From Gracilaria domingensis (lineage: Eukaryota > Rhodophyta > Florideophyceae > Gracilariales > Gracilariaceae), in assembly GCA_022539475.1 (NCBI GenBank), contig VCMS01000271.1, positions 1 through 64,000 of the forward strand: a stretch of DNA of 64,000 nucleotides, read 5' to 3'. A program made the translations under genes and the position numbers. The notes under the pieces are model-generated. The model ran no database searches. It had not been told where the DNA came from and saw only the letters and a list, made by a program, of their open reading frames with translations. The first letter of the stretch is position 1. The number at the start of each line of letters is the position of its first letter. Positions 30,661 through 40,249 of this stretch are shown here, piece by piece.

Positions 30661-31846
30661 CCAGGAATAATGCCAAACACCTTATTTTGCCCGGTTTGTG
30701 CATAGTCTGGAGGCCGTACGTAGCCCATCCATGTTTTGACAAGCGACCTTGCCAAGGTCGTCCTCCGTAATAAAGCGCACTCTACTTAGACCTCTGCGGC
30801 TACCAGAACGTTGGCGTTCAGTGCTCCCATATATTGATCTTTCAGTCTTACGCCTATGATACCGGCATCAACTGTAGGTTTGCCCAAGCAATCTACTTGA
30901 AACACACCTATGTTATTTGAGAAGAAGGAGGTGCAGCGTATACGAAACATGTTCACATGCTCATGCACTCACTACGTACATCAGTCAGGGACCTGTTCTC
31001 CACTCAAAGTCTAAGATCTTGGCGGTTCGTTCTCATTCGTCCTTATCATAGATATTTTTCTAAACAAGCAGAAGACTAAAAGGTTCGAAGAAAAAAGGCC
31101 ATGGATAAGCTGCTCTTGTCAGGATCCCCATCACTACAAGAGGTACTAGTTGGCGAGGATAGAACCTTTTGTGGGCTCTGAGTTAAGCTGTGGTGGAGCC
31201 CTAGACTATATAGCTTATACTGCCAAGACGACCCTGGCGCAGCGAAACGCGCGCAGTCGGAAACACCTTAGGTATCCAATACCATCTCATCGTGGTCCAG
31301 TAAGTGTAGTACGGCTACTTCCTTGTGGCCAATGGTTGCGATGCAGAGGTATAATAGGTCGTTGGGTCTTCAGCAAACCCACGCGTAGGAGTGGAACTAG
31401 CACCATCGTTTCCATAAACAGAGACCCTAGCGTACAACGAGATCTGCGATCATTACGATGAGTATGATACCAGATTTTGTCCTGCGATGATCATGATCAC
31501 CAAATGAAGGTCATCGACCAGGATAATCATCAGGATCGCTTTCAAGATGGAATGTAGCTTCTCATCATGGTCAAATACGCTCACACCTTCTACGCGTAAG
31601 AAGGTTGCAGTCTACCTTTAAACCTCTTCCCGTCAGGCGATGATGGGAATCTGATCCCGTCAAGTATAACGATACCCTTTTTGAAGTTGATTTTTCCACG
31701 CTGGTTTCACGGTTTCTGACTCGGTCTACCGACGTTAACGACCTGACGAAGGAAATCAAAGGCGTCTCGGAGCATGTCACGCGTTTGTTTTGAAAGCATC
31801 TCTTCGACAGGCTTGAAGACCTTACGCGTTAAACTACCCTTGGTAA
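30661..31846. other. long gene-free stretch
   Basis: About 1.2 kb between the SDR and ADAL genes without a credible reading frame or recognisable RNA gene; only frames under 105 codons with no pattern. A non-coding RNA or a decayed gene cannot be excluded. Confidence 0.4.
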
Positions 31847-32893
31847 ATGGCTTCGCCTGCTTTTCGGCCTGATGGGATGGTTGGGAGAGTACCAAAAATT
31901 GAACTTCATGCCCATCTGAGTGGCTCTGTCCGGGAACGAACTATCAGAACGCTCCTGCAAAACCCCAAAAATCGTGCACTGCGTCGAGAAGCAATAGACT
32001 TGTTAACAGGCCAAATATGTTTGGAGAAGGGTTTCCGTTTGTTTCCAATCATTCACCAGCTTATTTCTGATCCAGAAACATTGAACACTGTTCTCCAAGA
32101 AGTACTTGATGATTTTGCAGAGGAAAACACTGTTTACATTGAACTTCGAACAACACCACGGATTCTCCCATCAATGTCAGCCAAGGAGTATTTGCTTACT
32201 GTTCTTCGAGGAGTATCACACTACCACGCTGCTAACGAAGGAGGAATGGTTTGCCGTGTTATAGTGTCTATATGCCGACACCATCCTGTACAAAATGCAC
32301 GTGATACGGTCGAACTGACAAGGATGATAATGGAGGAATATGAAGATCTGAGCTCCCTCATTGTAGGTTTTGATTTTAGTGGAGATCCTAACCGGGGCTC
32401 GTGGAGTGAATTTGAACCGGTCTTGAAAGACATTAGAAGACAATTTGGACTGCCAATAACTTTGCACTTCGGCGAAGTGTCGAACGATGATGAATGCATG
32501 AGAATGCTTGATTTTGGTCCAGATCGTATTGGTCACGCCGCGATACTATCCAAAGAAGTAGTGCACAGGTTACTATCTCAGAAACCTCTTATCCCAGTAG
32601 AGGTTTGTCTGACCTCCAACATGATGACGACTAATATTTCCAATATTGCGCATCACCCTGTAGTGAAATACCTTCTGCCGAACAGGCACCCCTTCTCTAT
32701 CTGCACAGACGACGCTGGGATTTTTCGGACTTCACTTTCTCAAGAATACAGGCACCTCTTGAGTGCCTTCCCGATGAGTACAAAAGAAGTAACGGAGATG
32801 GCTCTTTGTGCGTTAGATATGGTCTTCTGCAGGGACGAGAAGGTCATGAGCACCGTGCGAAAGAACGCAAGCAATATGCTCGATGATCTCTAG
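31847..32893 (+). CDS. adenosine-deaminase-like protein (ADAL / N6-methyl-AMP deaminase type)
   Basis: 348 residues. The head PKIELHAHLSGS holds the two zinc-binding histidines in the form typical of ADAL (H-A-H-L-x-G-S) and not of classical ADA. Further signatures are HFGEVSNDD (zinc/catalytic region), DRIGHA, EVCLTSN and CTDDAGIF, which place it in the ADAL/MAPDA subfamily. In plants and animals that enzyme deaminates N6-methyl-AMP to IMP, clearing methylated adenine from m6A-RNA turnover. The length fits the family (about 350). The actual start may be the internal ATG before VGRVPKIELH. It lacks a signal peptide and is cytosolic by inference. Confidence 0.85.
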   Translation: MASPAFRPDGMVGRVPKIELHAHLSGSVRERTIRTLLQNPKNRALRREAIDLLTGQICLEKGFRLFPIIHQLISDPETLNTVLQEVLDDFAEENTVYIELRTTPRILPSMSAKEYLLTVLRGVSHYHAANEGGMVCRVIVSICRHHPVQNARDTVELTRMIMEEYEDLSSLIVGFDFSGDPNRGSWSEFEPVLKDIRRQFGLPITLHFGEVSNDDECMRMLDFGPDRIGHAAILSKEVVHRLLSQKPLIPVEVCLTSNMMTTNISNIAHHPVVKYLLPNRHPFSICTDDAGIFRTSLSQEYRHLLSAFPMSTKEVTEMALCALDMVFCRDEKVMSTVRKNASNMLDDL

Positions 32894-33200
32894 ATTCTAT
32901 GAGTTACGTGAGTTTCCTCAGACCCTGCGTTTGTGACTGGTCTGTAAAGCGATCCAACATTTATCGAATGGCTATGTAAACTACTGCTCTCATCATCTGG
33001 GATGTCAAAGATTCTGTGAGCTTGCATCTTCCTCCACTACACCCTGCACCGCCACTGCATCGTACCCACCCTCTGTGCGTGAATTGAAGAAACCGTATCT
33101 AACCGAAACATCTACTACAACGTATATGCAACGACAAAACTCCCCGTGGTACCTTTTTTACCCCTGTATCTGAATTCCAATGCACGCAAAGATGTCCTTC

Positions 33201-34231
33201 TCACGGCTGGGCGGCAATTGCGAAAGAGCGACTGTCTGAGCATCGAAGCCGCAGTCGACCACCGTCATCGCCTCCGGTAGACAACGCCTGATTGCGTTCG
33301 TCACCACCGCAGCCCTGCAGCTCTTTAGCTGTTGTTTCTGCCAGGAAAACGACAAATACATCGTTGTACGCATTGTAAAAGCGACGCTGTGACGTGAAGT
33401 ACATGCGTGCACCCTCTTCCCCCAACTCAATTTTGAGGCATCGACCGAACTTGGCCTTTTCATGTCCACGCGCTATTAAACGGGGTCGTATGCGGAATGC
33501 AAACAAGTTCTGGTAGTTAACATACACATTTGTACGATGATAGTCGGCCCAACCAGCAAGTTGCTCAACACGGGGATCCCGAGATCCAACTAATATGCCT
33601 TCGATATCCCGTGGTGTTGTGCGGTCTCCGAAAATGCGATTTAGGTCAGACCAGGTGTTTTTCCAAGACTTCCAGGCCAATGCCCCGTGCGTCGGTGAGT
33701 CTTTCGCGAAAAATAGTTGCCTCCAGTCTGAGACACTGCCGTGGAGTGGGTATTGTTCGGGTAAATGTTCAGAAGAGCAAGCGGAGCTCTCTGCTCTCAA
33801 CGGATGTAGTCCTATGACGTCATCGCCTTGTAGCCCATCAGCCAAACTATGCCAATCTAGTGAATGAACGAGCACGACTTTGAGTGGTTGGAAAGCATGA
33901 CCTTGTTCGACATCGTCTTCTAGCAGAATTAAGATGCCTGCAAAACGACAACGATGACTTAAAGCGAGTCCTACCTTCGCCACATCCATTTCCGGGTGCA
34001 GTTCGGGACACGAATTGCTGTTGAACAGCTTGTTAGCTTCCTCAACACTAGCGTGTTCACAAGAACCGTCCATGTTGCGTGTGGGTGCAATCTGCATGCC
34101 TTACTTGGCAATGCCACTTGCCAGACGTCTGTGTTGTGTAACTGTTTCTCGTACACTTGCGACGCGACCAATGTAACTCCACCTTTTCCAGCAGCTCCGA
34201 CAACAGTATTTCGGACTCTGTTCCTGTCCAA
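33201..34231 (-). CDS. unknown protein, probably two exons
   Basis: The long frame (33201 up to 34097) has a stop immediately before its first ATG, so that ATG is unlikely to be the start. A donor GTAAGG at 34104 and an acceptor TTTTGCAG ending at 33938 would remove 167 bp and join, in phase, exon 1 (34105-34231, ATG at 34231, starting MDRNRVRNTVVGAAGKGG) to exon 2 (33201-33937, ILILLEDDVEQGHAF). That intron size is close to the 191 bp in UTP15. The product would be about 287 residues, with tryptophan-rich motifs (WKSWKNTWSDLNRIFG) and a basic C-terminus. I do not recognise the family; the splice model is inference. Confidence 0.4.
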
Positions 34232-34535
34232 AACTGCTGCCCTTCCATTTCTTTCTCATCTGTTGGATGGATTTGGGGGTACGATACTTCATGAAGTGCA
34301 CAAATCCTGCTGGGCAGGTTGAGTGCCAAGAATTTGATGGCACATACAATCACCACCTGAGGTCACTCAATTTCCAGGTGCTGCAAAATTCTGTTCTGTT
34401 TGGTGTGAAAGAATGATCCTCTGACTTGAGCTCGTTCTGCGGGCGAATGAAAGGACATGCAAGAGTCACCCTGATTGTCTGCGTACCGTGAGTGACTGCG
34501 AAGGGTAGAGGTGACATTTTTCAATTCAGGGGAAA

Positions 34536-35441
34536 TCACGAAGCTACCTGAACCTGACCCGTGGCGTAGTCTACCTTCACATCCAGCTCATCTGGGCGTA
34601 CATTGAAGTCAATCAATAGCTGGAGTACCCATTTGGTACCCTCTTCAACCTCCTCAGCATAGTGCAACAGCTTCTCTTTGCTGTGATATATCAGAGCTGT
34701 ACCTCGTGTTTGTTCAACATATACGGCATCTTTCGGAAAGATTGTACGTCCCCCTCGCTTCGGCTCTTGTAGACAAATAAGTACGGTGCAATCCTTTCCA
34801 TCCACATGAGCCGGAACGCCTTCACCCGGTTCATATCGTACCGTTGTGACATCACGAATGACAACGGTACGCCGTGTGGGGCGGGTCCAAAGCTGTTCGG
34901 CAAACAGGAACGAGCGGTCGGAAAACCCCAACAATTTGTGAATTTGTTCCAGAACTGGTTGAAGAGAGGGCTCATCGTGTGCAACGTTGGAACGAAATCC
35001 ACAACGTTGACTGCGCGAGTCGGTATTAAGACGATAGTTGAGATACAATTCTGACTCCGACATGTTCGCACTTTGTGCGGCAATTAGCGCATCACATTGG
35101 GCTGGTGTGAGCAGGTCCGGCACACATAATAACGGAGGTTCAACACGGAGAGCGGAAATGGAGTTGAAACTGTCTTTTGGATCGATATTGAGCCCCCACT
35201 GCGCTACGCTGCGTTGCAACGCAGAATTGTCCGGTAACGCCATTCTCAACGGCGCACCCCTTTGGTCTGTGGCCCGCCGGTGTGTGTGCCGGCGTGGCGA
35301 CAGGGCGATCGGTGTCGTGAAGGCAAAACTGGGTCCGCGGGGGACCATTTTCGTTGTCGCAGTAGTGGAAATGTGAGAGTGCCAGTTCGTTCGCCGTGGA
35401 TACCAACACAAAACTTCGCTTAAGCCAGACTGTGCCGCCAA
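34536..35441 (-). CDS. 2-oxoglutarate/Fe(II) dioxygenase, prolyl-4-hydroxylase type
   Basis: 301 codons. The C-terminal 200 residues form a P4Hc double-stranded beta-helix: HVDGKD supplies the iron-binding HxD, the distal histidine lies in LLHYAEEVEEGTKW, and the following K is the 2-oxoglutarate contact. A basic, serine/threonine-rich N-terminus of about 65 residues without a hydrophobic core could be an organelle transit peptide; a second ATG (MALPDNSA) lies at its end. Substrates of this class include proline in collagen-like, cell-wall or regulatory proteins; which applies is unknown. Divergent from the photolyase gene, sharing about 300 bp. Confidence 0.75.
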   Translation of the reverse strand: MAAQSGLSEVLCWYPRRTNWHSHISTTATTKMVPRGPSFAFTTPIALSPRRHTHRRATDQRGAPLRMALPDNSALQRSVAQWGLNIDPKDSFNSISALRVEPPLLCVPDLLTPAQCDALIAAQSANMSESELYLNYRLNTDSRSQRCGFRSNVAHDEPSLQPVLEQIHKLLGFSDRSFLFAEQLWTRPTRRTVVIRDVTTVRYEPGEGVPAHVDGKDCTVLICLQEPKRGGRTIFPKDAVYVEQTRGTALIYHSKEKLLHYAEEVEEGTKWVLQLLIDFNVRPDELDVKVDYATGQVQVAS

Positions 35442-35756
35442 GCAGTAAGGCTATCCATTCCTTTGATACATTCAAACTTGAAGAGCAGCAGTGATGTTGA
35501 GGATGGCGCGTCTGCCGAGCACCAACGGAGAAGCCCTCGTTTGTGGTGCTGCGCGTCCGCTCATCGCGCATTGAAATTTGCGCTGTCCAACCAACGATCA
35601 CTTTGGCGGAACAAAACAACACAAGTGTCCCCATTCGCCGGATTTTATCTGCGCGCCGATCACTGATTGGTCACTTGCCCCTGGCGTGAGACGCATCAAC
35701 TGCGAAAAGACATCAACCAGCACCGAAGCCCCCGCTTTTGCGAACGGCAGGGCCCC

Positions 35757-37499
35757 ATGGCTACACTTCGAGCCTTTCTCACCCCGTTCACCCCCGGTGC
35801 TCCTTCGCTTACCGCCTATCGCAATCATCTCTGCTCGAGGCGGAATCGAGTTTCTGCCGCCCACGGTGCTCGTATCCTCATGGCAACCTCCGTGTCTCCA
35901 GCCGCTGACTCGCGCGTTCACACGCTTAACACCAAAGTCGCCAACAAATCCGGCGCCTTCGTGCTGTATTGGATGGCCAACTCTTTACGCACTCGCTACA
36001 ACTTCGCCTTAGGACACGCGATATATCTCTGCGAAAAGTATCGTAAACCTCTGCGAGTCGTCCATGTGTTTGACACTGTCGCTCAGGATGGGCAGCCGCT
36101 TCCAGAGCGGCATGCAGCGTTCCAACTTGAGAGTCTGTCAGATGTAGCGCGCGATTTACACCAGAAGTCAATTCCGTTCGCTGTCATAGAGCCAGGTCAT
36201 GATACTTGCGCAGCGATTACTGCACTTGCTAAAGACGCCGTATTGGTGGTTACGGACACTTGCTATCTACGTCGGGGTAGGGCAGATCGAGAGGCGGTTG
36301 CTTCGTCGCTTCGTATCCCAATGTATGCCATCGAAGCCGATGTGGTCGTTCCTGTGCAAGTGGCCTCAAACAAAGCGGAGTACGCAGCACGAACAATTCG
36401 TCCAAAGATAACTCGGGCTTTAAATGAATACTTGGTTCCTATGCCAGAAATCGAACTACCTCAGCAATCCTCTTGTGACGTGAACAACTGGATCAAGTCT
36501 ATGGACCCCGATATGAATCTTCTTGATTTGGATGAGATAGATGCTGTATTGGAAAACGTGGAAGGACTGGATCGCGGAGCGCCCCGAGTCCGCTCTTTTC
36601 GTGGCGGACAGAATGAAGCACAAACCCGTCTCGAACATTTTCTCACCAAGAGGCTGAGAGAATATGGATCAGGACGAAATGAACCTGCCAAACAGATGCA
36701 ATCTGATCTCAGTCCGTTTCTTCGAGCAGGTAATATATCACCAATTGACATTGCGCTGCGCGCGAAGGAACGTGCACGGAAGAAGTCATCTATGAAGGAA
36801 AGCTTGGAGTCGTTCTTGGAAGAGCTCATCGTGCGTCGTGAATTGGCCGTTAATGCTTGTTGGTTCAACCCGAAGGTCTACGACGTGTATGAGAATATTG
36901 TCCCGAACTTTGCGAAAGAGTCTCTCGCACTGCATAAAAGCGACAAGAGACCCAAGATTCACACATACGAAGAACTAGAAGCAGCTCTCACTGCAGATCC
37001 TTACTGGAACGCTGCGCAGCTGGAAATGATTGTCAGAGGCAAAATGCACGGATACATGAGAATGTACTGGGTGAAACGCATCATAGGATGGGTTGAAGAC
37101 CCAAAGGATGCCATGGACTACGCCTTACGACTCAACAATAGATGGGAGCTGGACGCCGTCGATCCTAATTCGTACACTGGTGTTATATGGTGCTTTGGAC
37201 TTCACGACCGAGGTTGGACTGAAAGACCGATATGGGGCAAAGTACGATATATGAACGAGAGCGGCTTGAAAAGAAAATTTGACATGGCGGCATACATTGC
37301 CAGTGTGGACAAAATGGTTACCGAAGAAGGGCTGCCTTCTCACATTGCTCACCTTAGGCAACAGCATGGGAAAGGAAAACGACAGCTGACCATTGAAGAC
37401 ACTCGCAAGCGACGTAGAATCAGCAAAGCAGCTTCGGACGCTTCAAAACTCACTAAGCGTTCCAAGGCAACTCCGGTCACAAGAAAACTCAAAACGTGA
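35757..37499 (+). CDS. PHR2: class II CPD photolyase
   Basis: 580 residues from ATG 35757. It repairs UV-induced cyclobutane pyrimidine dimers using light and FAD. The class II marks are clear: VLYWMANSLRTRYN at the start of the photolyase fold, EYAARTIRPKI, and the C-terminal block MHGYMRMYWVKRI, LNNRWELDAVDPN, DRGWTERPIWGKVRYMN. The first 41 residues are arginine/serine/alanine-rich with almost no acidic residues (organelle transit-like), and a second ATG at 35880 starts a form without it. The C-terminus (KRRRISK) is a nuclear-localisation-like cluster. One gene could thus supply organelle and nucleus. Confidence 0.93.
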   Translation: MATLRAFLTPFTPGAPSLTAYRNHLCSRRNRVSAAHGARILMATSVSPAADSRVHTLNTKVANKSGAFVLYWMANSLRTRYNFALGHAIYLCEKYRKPLRVVHVFDTVAQDGQPLPERHAAFQLESLSDVARDLHQKSIPFAVIEPGHDTCAAITALAKDAVLVVTDTCYLRRGRADREAVASSLRIPMYAIEADVVVPVQVASNKAEYAARTIRPKITRALNEYLVPMPEIELPQQSSCDVNNWIKSMDPDMNLLDLDEIDAVLENVEGLDRGAPRVRSFRGGQNEAQTRLEHFLTKRLREYGSGRNEPAKQMQSDLSPFLRAGNISPIDIALRAKERARKKSSMKESLESFLEELIVRRELAVNACWFNPKVYDVYENIVPNFAKESLALHKSDKRPKIHTYEELEAALTADPYWNAAQLEMIVRGKMHGYMRMYWVKRIIGWVEDPKDAMDYALRLNNRWELDAVDPNSYTGVIWCFGLHDRGWTERPIWGKVRYMNESGLKRKFDMAAYIASVDKMVTEEGLPSHIAHLRQQHGKGKRQLTIEDTRKRRRISKAASDASKLTKRSKATPVTRKLKT

Positions 37500-37841
37500 A
37501 TTCCTCAGAATGAAGTATCTTCGTACTAGGTGCAGTCGTCTGCACTGCTGCACAAACAGTGTGCACCTTTGCAAGCCCGCTTCCCTTCTTGCAATCTCAC
37601 TAAACATGTCTGTGTAGCACCCACACCCCCACCTTAAAGGTGTCTAACCCTCTTAAATAGTTCCGGCACAGAGACGGCAATCGCACAATCGAAAACTATT
37701 CAAAGTATTTTTGGTAGATCCCCCGCTCAGTCCTTCGCCGAAGGGCGCAATATCCAAATCATCTCAGTGAGATTCATCCAGAGATCACTGTACTGGACTC
37801 GGCATCAAAGTGTCCTGATTTAAAAAAAAAAGCTCGTGTCA

Positions 37842-37855
37842 TGACTCATGACTCA
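37842..37855 (+). promoter_or_regulatory. two tandem TGACTCA sites
   Basis: tgactcatgactca, followed by a third partial copy, lies 147-160 bp before the glycosylasparaginase ATG. TGACTCA is the AP-1/GCN4 bZIP recognition word. A run of ten A precedes it. The functional assignment is inference. Confidence 0.35.
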
Positions 37856-38001
37856 TGACTAGGTCGCTCGACCAGTTGCCGAGAGATGCGCCCATATCAC
37901 GCCGAGTTCAGATTTCTCTGGAAATCACCAACCGCTCTACAAATTCACGACGTTTGGAGATCACTTATTGAAATAGACTCAATCGAAGATAGTCTTCGGA
38001 G

Positions 38002-38901
38002 ATGGCGTCAGTTGTCTCTACTTGGGAGTTCTCTAAAGAAGGGGTCCTTTCTGCTTCAGATGCGCTTTCTTCATCCTTCTCCTCGGCGATAGCAGTCGAA
38101 ACTGGCATAAAGGCGGTCGAAGAGGACGAAAGCGTGACATCAGCTGGTTACGGTGGCCTTCCAAATGCTGCTGGTATTCTACAGCTGGACGCAGCCATGA
38201 TGAATTCTGCAGGAAATGTTGGGTCCGTCATGGCACTTACTGGCTATCGCTCAGCAATCGATATTGCTCACGCAGTGCTCCGACATTCAAACCATCCAAT
38301 GCTGGCAGGAGAAGGTGCAGCTTTGTTTGCCAAACAGCATGGATTTCTTGCCAGACAGGATCTACTCACACCTCATGCTGCTATGCGTTACCAGCAGTTT
38401 CTCGCGAGCAGCAGTTCGTCACCAGAATATCACACGAACGGTGGTATGGCCCATTCCGACACTGTAGGTATGATTGCTCGGGACAGAACAGGTGCGATAA
38501 CTGTTGGTTGCGCGACGAGCGGTATGCAGTTCAAATCCGTTGGTAGAGTCGGTGACAGCCCAATAGTTGGTGCCGGTCTCTACGCATCTCAGGGTGGAGC
38601 TGCAGTGGCATCTGGGGATGGTGACAAAATGATGCGATTCTGTCTAGCTTTTCTCACTGTTGAACGTATGAGCGACGGTTGTTCCGCAACTGAAGCTTCT
38701 CGCTACGCTATCCGACGCATACGAGAAGCGGATGATAGTTGTCAAGCGGCCATAGTCGCCATGACTTCAGATGGCGCGTATGGTGCAGCGTGCACACACG
38801 ATGGATTCAGCGCAATTGGTTGGCGCGAAGGTATGTCTCAAATCGAGAGCATAAAGGTGAAAGGAGAAATATCTGTATCCTGGAAACATTCTTGTGTGTA
38901 G
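38002..38901 (+). CDS. glycosylasparaginase / isoaspartyl peptidase family (Ntn hydrolase)
   Basis: 299 residues. The autoprocessing site is AHSD/T, with T154 as the nucleophile (HSDTVGMIA); the beta chain carries the substrate block FKSVGRVGDSPIVGAG and DGDKMMRFC. The precursor cleaves itself before T154, and the enzyme hydrolyses the GlcNAc-asparagine link (AGA) or related beta-aspartyl bonds. RVGDSPIVGAG is the AGA form rather than the plant-type asparaginase form. No signal peptide is visible, unlike the lysosomal animal enzyme. The 3' end is only 21 bp from the convergent cardiolipin synthase gene. The precise substrate is uncertain. Confidence 0.85.
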   Translation: MASVVSTWEFSKEGVLSASDALSSSFSSAIAVETGIKAVEEDESVTSAGYGGLPNAAGILQLDAAMMNSAGNVGSVMALTGYRSAIDIAHAVLRHSNHPMLAGEGAALFAKQHGFLARQDLLTPHAAMRYQQFLASSSSSPEYHTNGGMAHSDTVGMIARDRTGAITVGCATSGMQFKSVGRVGDSPIVGAGLYASQGGAAVASGDGDKMMRFCLAFLTVERMSDGCSATEASRYAIRRIREADDSCQAAIVAMTSDGAYGAACTHDGFSAIGWREGMSQIESIKVKGEISVSWKHSCV

Positions 38902-38922
38902 CACTGTATCAGCGCCCAACGA

Positions 38923-39777
38923 TCAAAGATGATTCCACCGGGTATAGAATTGTCGTCCGTATGCCAAACCTGAAGCACATGTGGTAGCTGCAGTGGCCAA
39001 TCCGATGGTTTGCAAAGTGCCGTTGCTAAGCGTGCCCATCTCGCCGGCGTTAAGAACACCCGCAAACGCAAGGGCAATCTGAAACGAGGTGTTTAGTTTT
39101 GAAATGAGAATAGGTTCCATCGCGCTTCTCTGAATAACTTGAACAAGGTCTTGAAACGATGCATGAGGATTGCTTCTTCGTGTGAGAGCGATCCATCCAG
39201 TAATCAAGCCAACATCCCTACTTATGATCAGAGAAACCAGCCACATAGGTATGATCTGTTGAGAGGCAAGACCTACAGAGGAAATGGTTATTAGCAATTT
39301 ATCAGCAGCTGGGTCCATATAGGAGCCAATGACGGTGTGAAGCTTTAGCCTTCTAGCAAGGACCCCGTCCAACCAGTCGGAAATGGCTGCAAACATAAGG
39401 CCACCAAGCGCAAGGTCATACTCGTTGTTCATAATCCAATATCCAATTACTGGGGCGATTGCTATTCGTCCACAGGTGACCATGTTGGCTACGTTCCATG
39501 GACTGGCTTGACGCTGGCGATCTCGATCTTTCTCTGCTCTGGTACGACAATGACGGCTACCATAGCTGCTGAGTAGTGAATCTCTGTCATGAAAACAGTA
39601 TGGAATTGGGCTTCCTCCCCGCTTACGCCCTCGGTGGCGGGTAGCCACGCCGTGGGTATTTGAGCTCAATTTGATCTGACTACCTACAAGATTTCGCACT
39701 TCTCTGAGCGTATATGGAATCCTCCGATACATGCTGGATAGTTTGTAGACAGAGGAAGCAAACATAGTTACGATCAA
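38923..39777 (-). CDS. cardiolipin synthase, CDP-alcohol phosphotransferase type (CRLS1-like)
   Basis: 284 residues. The CDP-alcohol phosphotransferase signature D-x2-DG-x2-AR-x8-G-x3-D-x3-D is intact (DWLDGVLARRLKLHTVIGSY, then MDPAADK). The following stretch, IIPMWLVSLIISRDVGLI, matches eukaryotic cardiolipin synthase more than bacterial PgsA. It joins CDP-diacylglycerol to phosphatidylglycerol to make cardiolipin in the inner mitochondrial membrane. The N-terminal 90 residues are arginine/serine-rich with few acids, consistent with a mitochondrial presequence. Several hydrophobic helices follow. The alternative is PGP synthase, which uses the same signature. Confidence 0.8.
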   Translation of the reverse strand: MIVTMFASSVYKLSSMYRRIPYTLREVRNLVGSQIKLSSNTHGVATRHRGRKRGGSPIPYCFHDRDSLLSSYGSRHCRTRAEKDRDRQRQASPWNVANMVTCGRIAIAPVIGYWIMNNEYDLALGGLMFAAISDWLDGVLARRLKLHTVIGSYMDPAADKLLITISSVGLASQQIIPMWLVSLIISRDVGLITGWIALTRRSNPHASFQDLVQVIQRSAMEPILISKLNTSFQIALAFAGVLNAGEMGTLSNGTLQTIGLATAATTCASGLAYGRQFYTRWNHL

Positions 39778-40175
39778 GCATAGTTAAGATGGTGATGAGA
39801 CAGAGCACTTCCTTTTCTCAGCTGAAGAAACTTTCCTGACTCCGGCAAAATTTGCTGTTTTCCCTTGTGGGAGAGCACAATTGGGATATAGTACGAAGGG
39901 TATTCCGAAAACAAGCAAAAAGTTTTCCCAATTGAAGAGGCGTATTTTGATCTTGCGTTTACAGATACACTGTAAACTGCACAAGCTTCCACTGTAAGAG
40001 GAGTGGATTGCGCGTGACGCGCACGCCCTCGAATACCTCTGTAGGAGAATCGGATGACTCATGTCTTGCATACGTGTATGCAAGCCATTGGCGCGCCGCC
40101 ATCAACGATCGGCATATACCTTCGTATTCAAACTGAGCGCGAGACGTTCAAATTGAAGCTGGGTCGGATGCCCTC

Positions 40176-40185
40176 TGGCGGGAAA
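40176..40185 (-). promoter_or_regulatory. E2F/DP-type site upstream of the HAUS7-like gene
   Basis: tggcgggaaa (TTTCCCGCCA on the minus strand) lies 65-74 bp before the ATG at 40250. It has the same core as the sites before SLBP and RPA1. Confidence 0.4.
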
Positions 40186-40249
40186 CCCACGCACACACAT
40201 CCCCCCCGCCACATTCCTCCCTCCATTGCTACCATCCTCCTCCACCGTC

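Noticed and set aside
33201-34097. The ATG at 34097 as gene start
   Set aside because: An in-frame TAA lies immediately upstream and a splice donor overlaps it; a spliced model is better.
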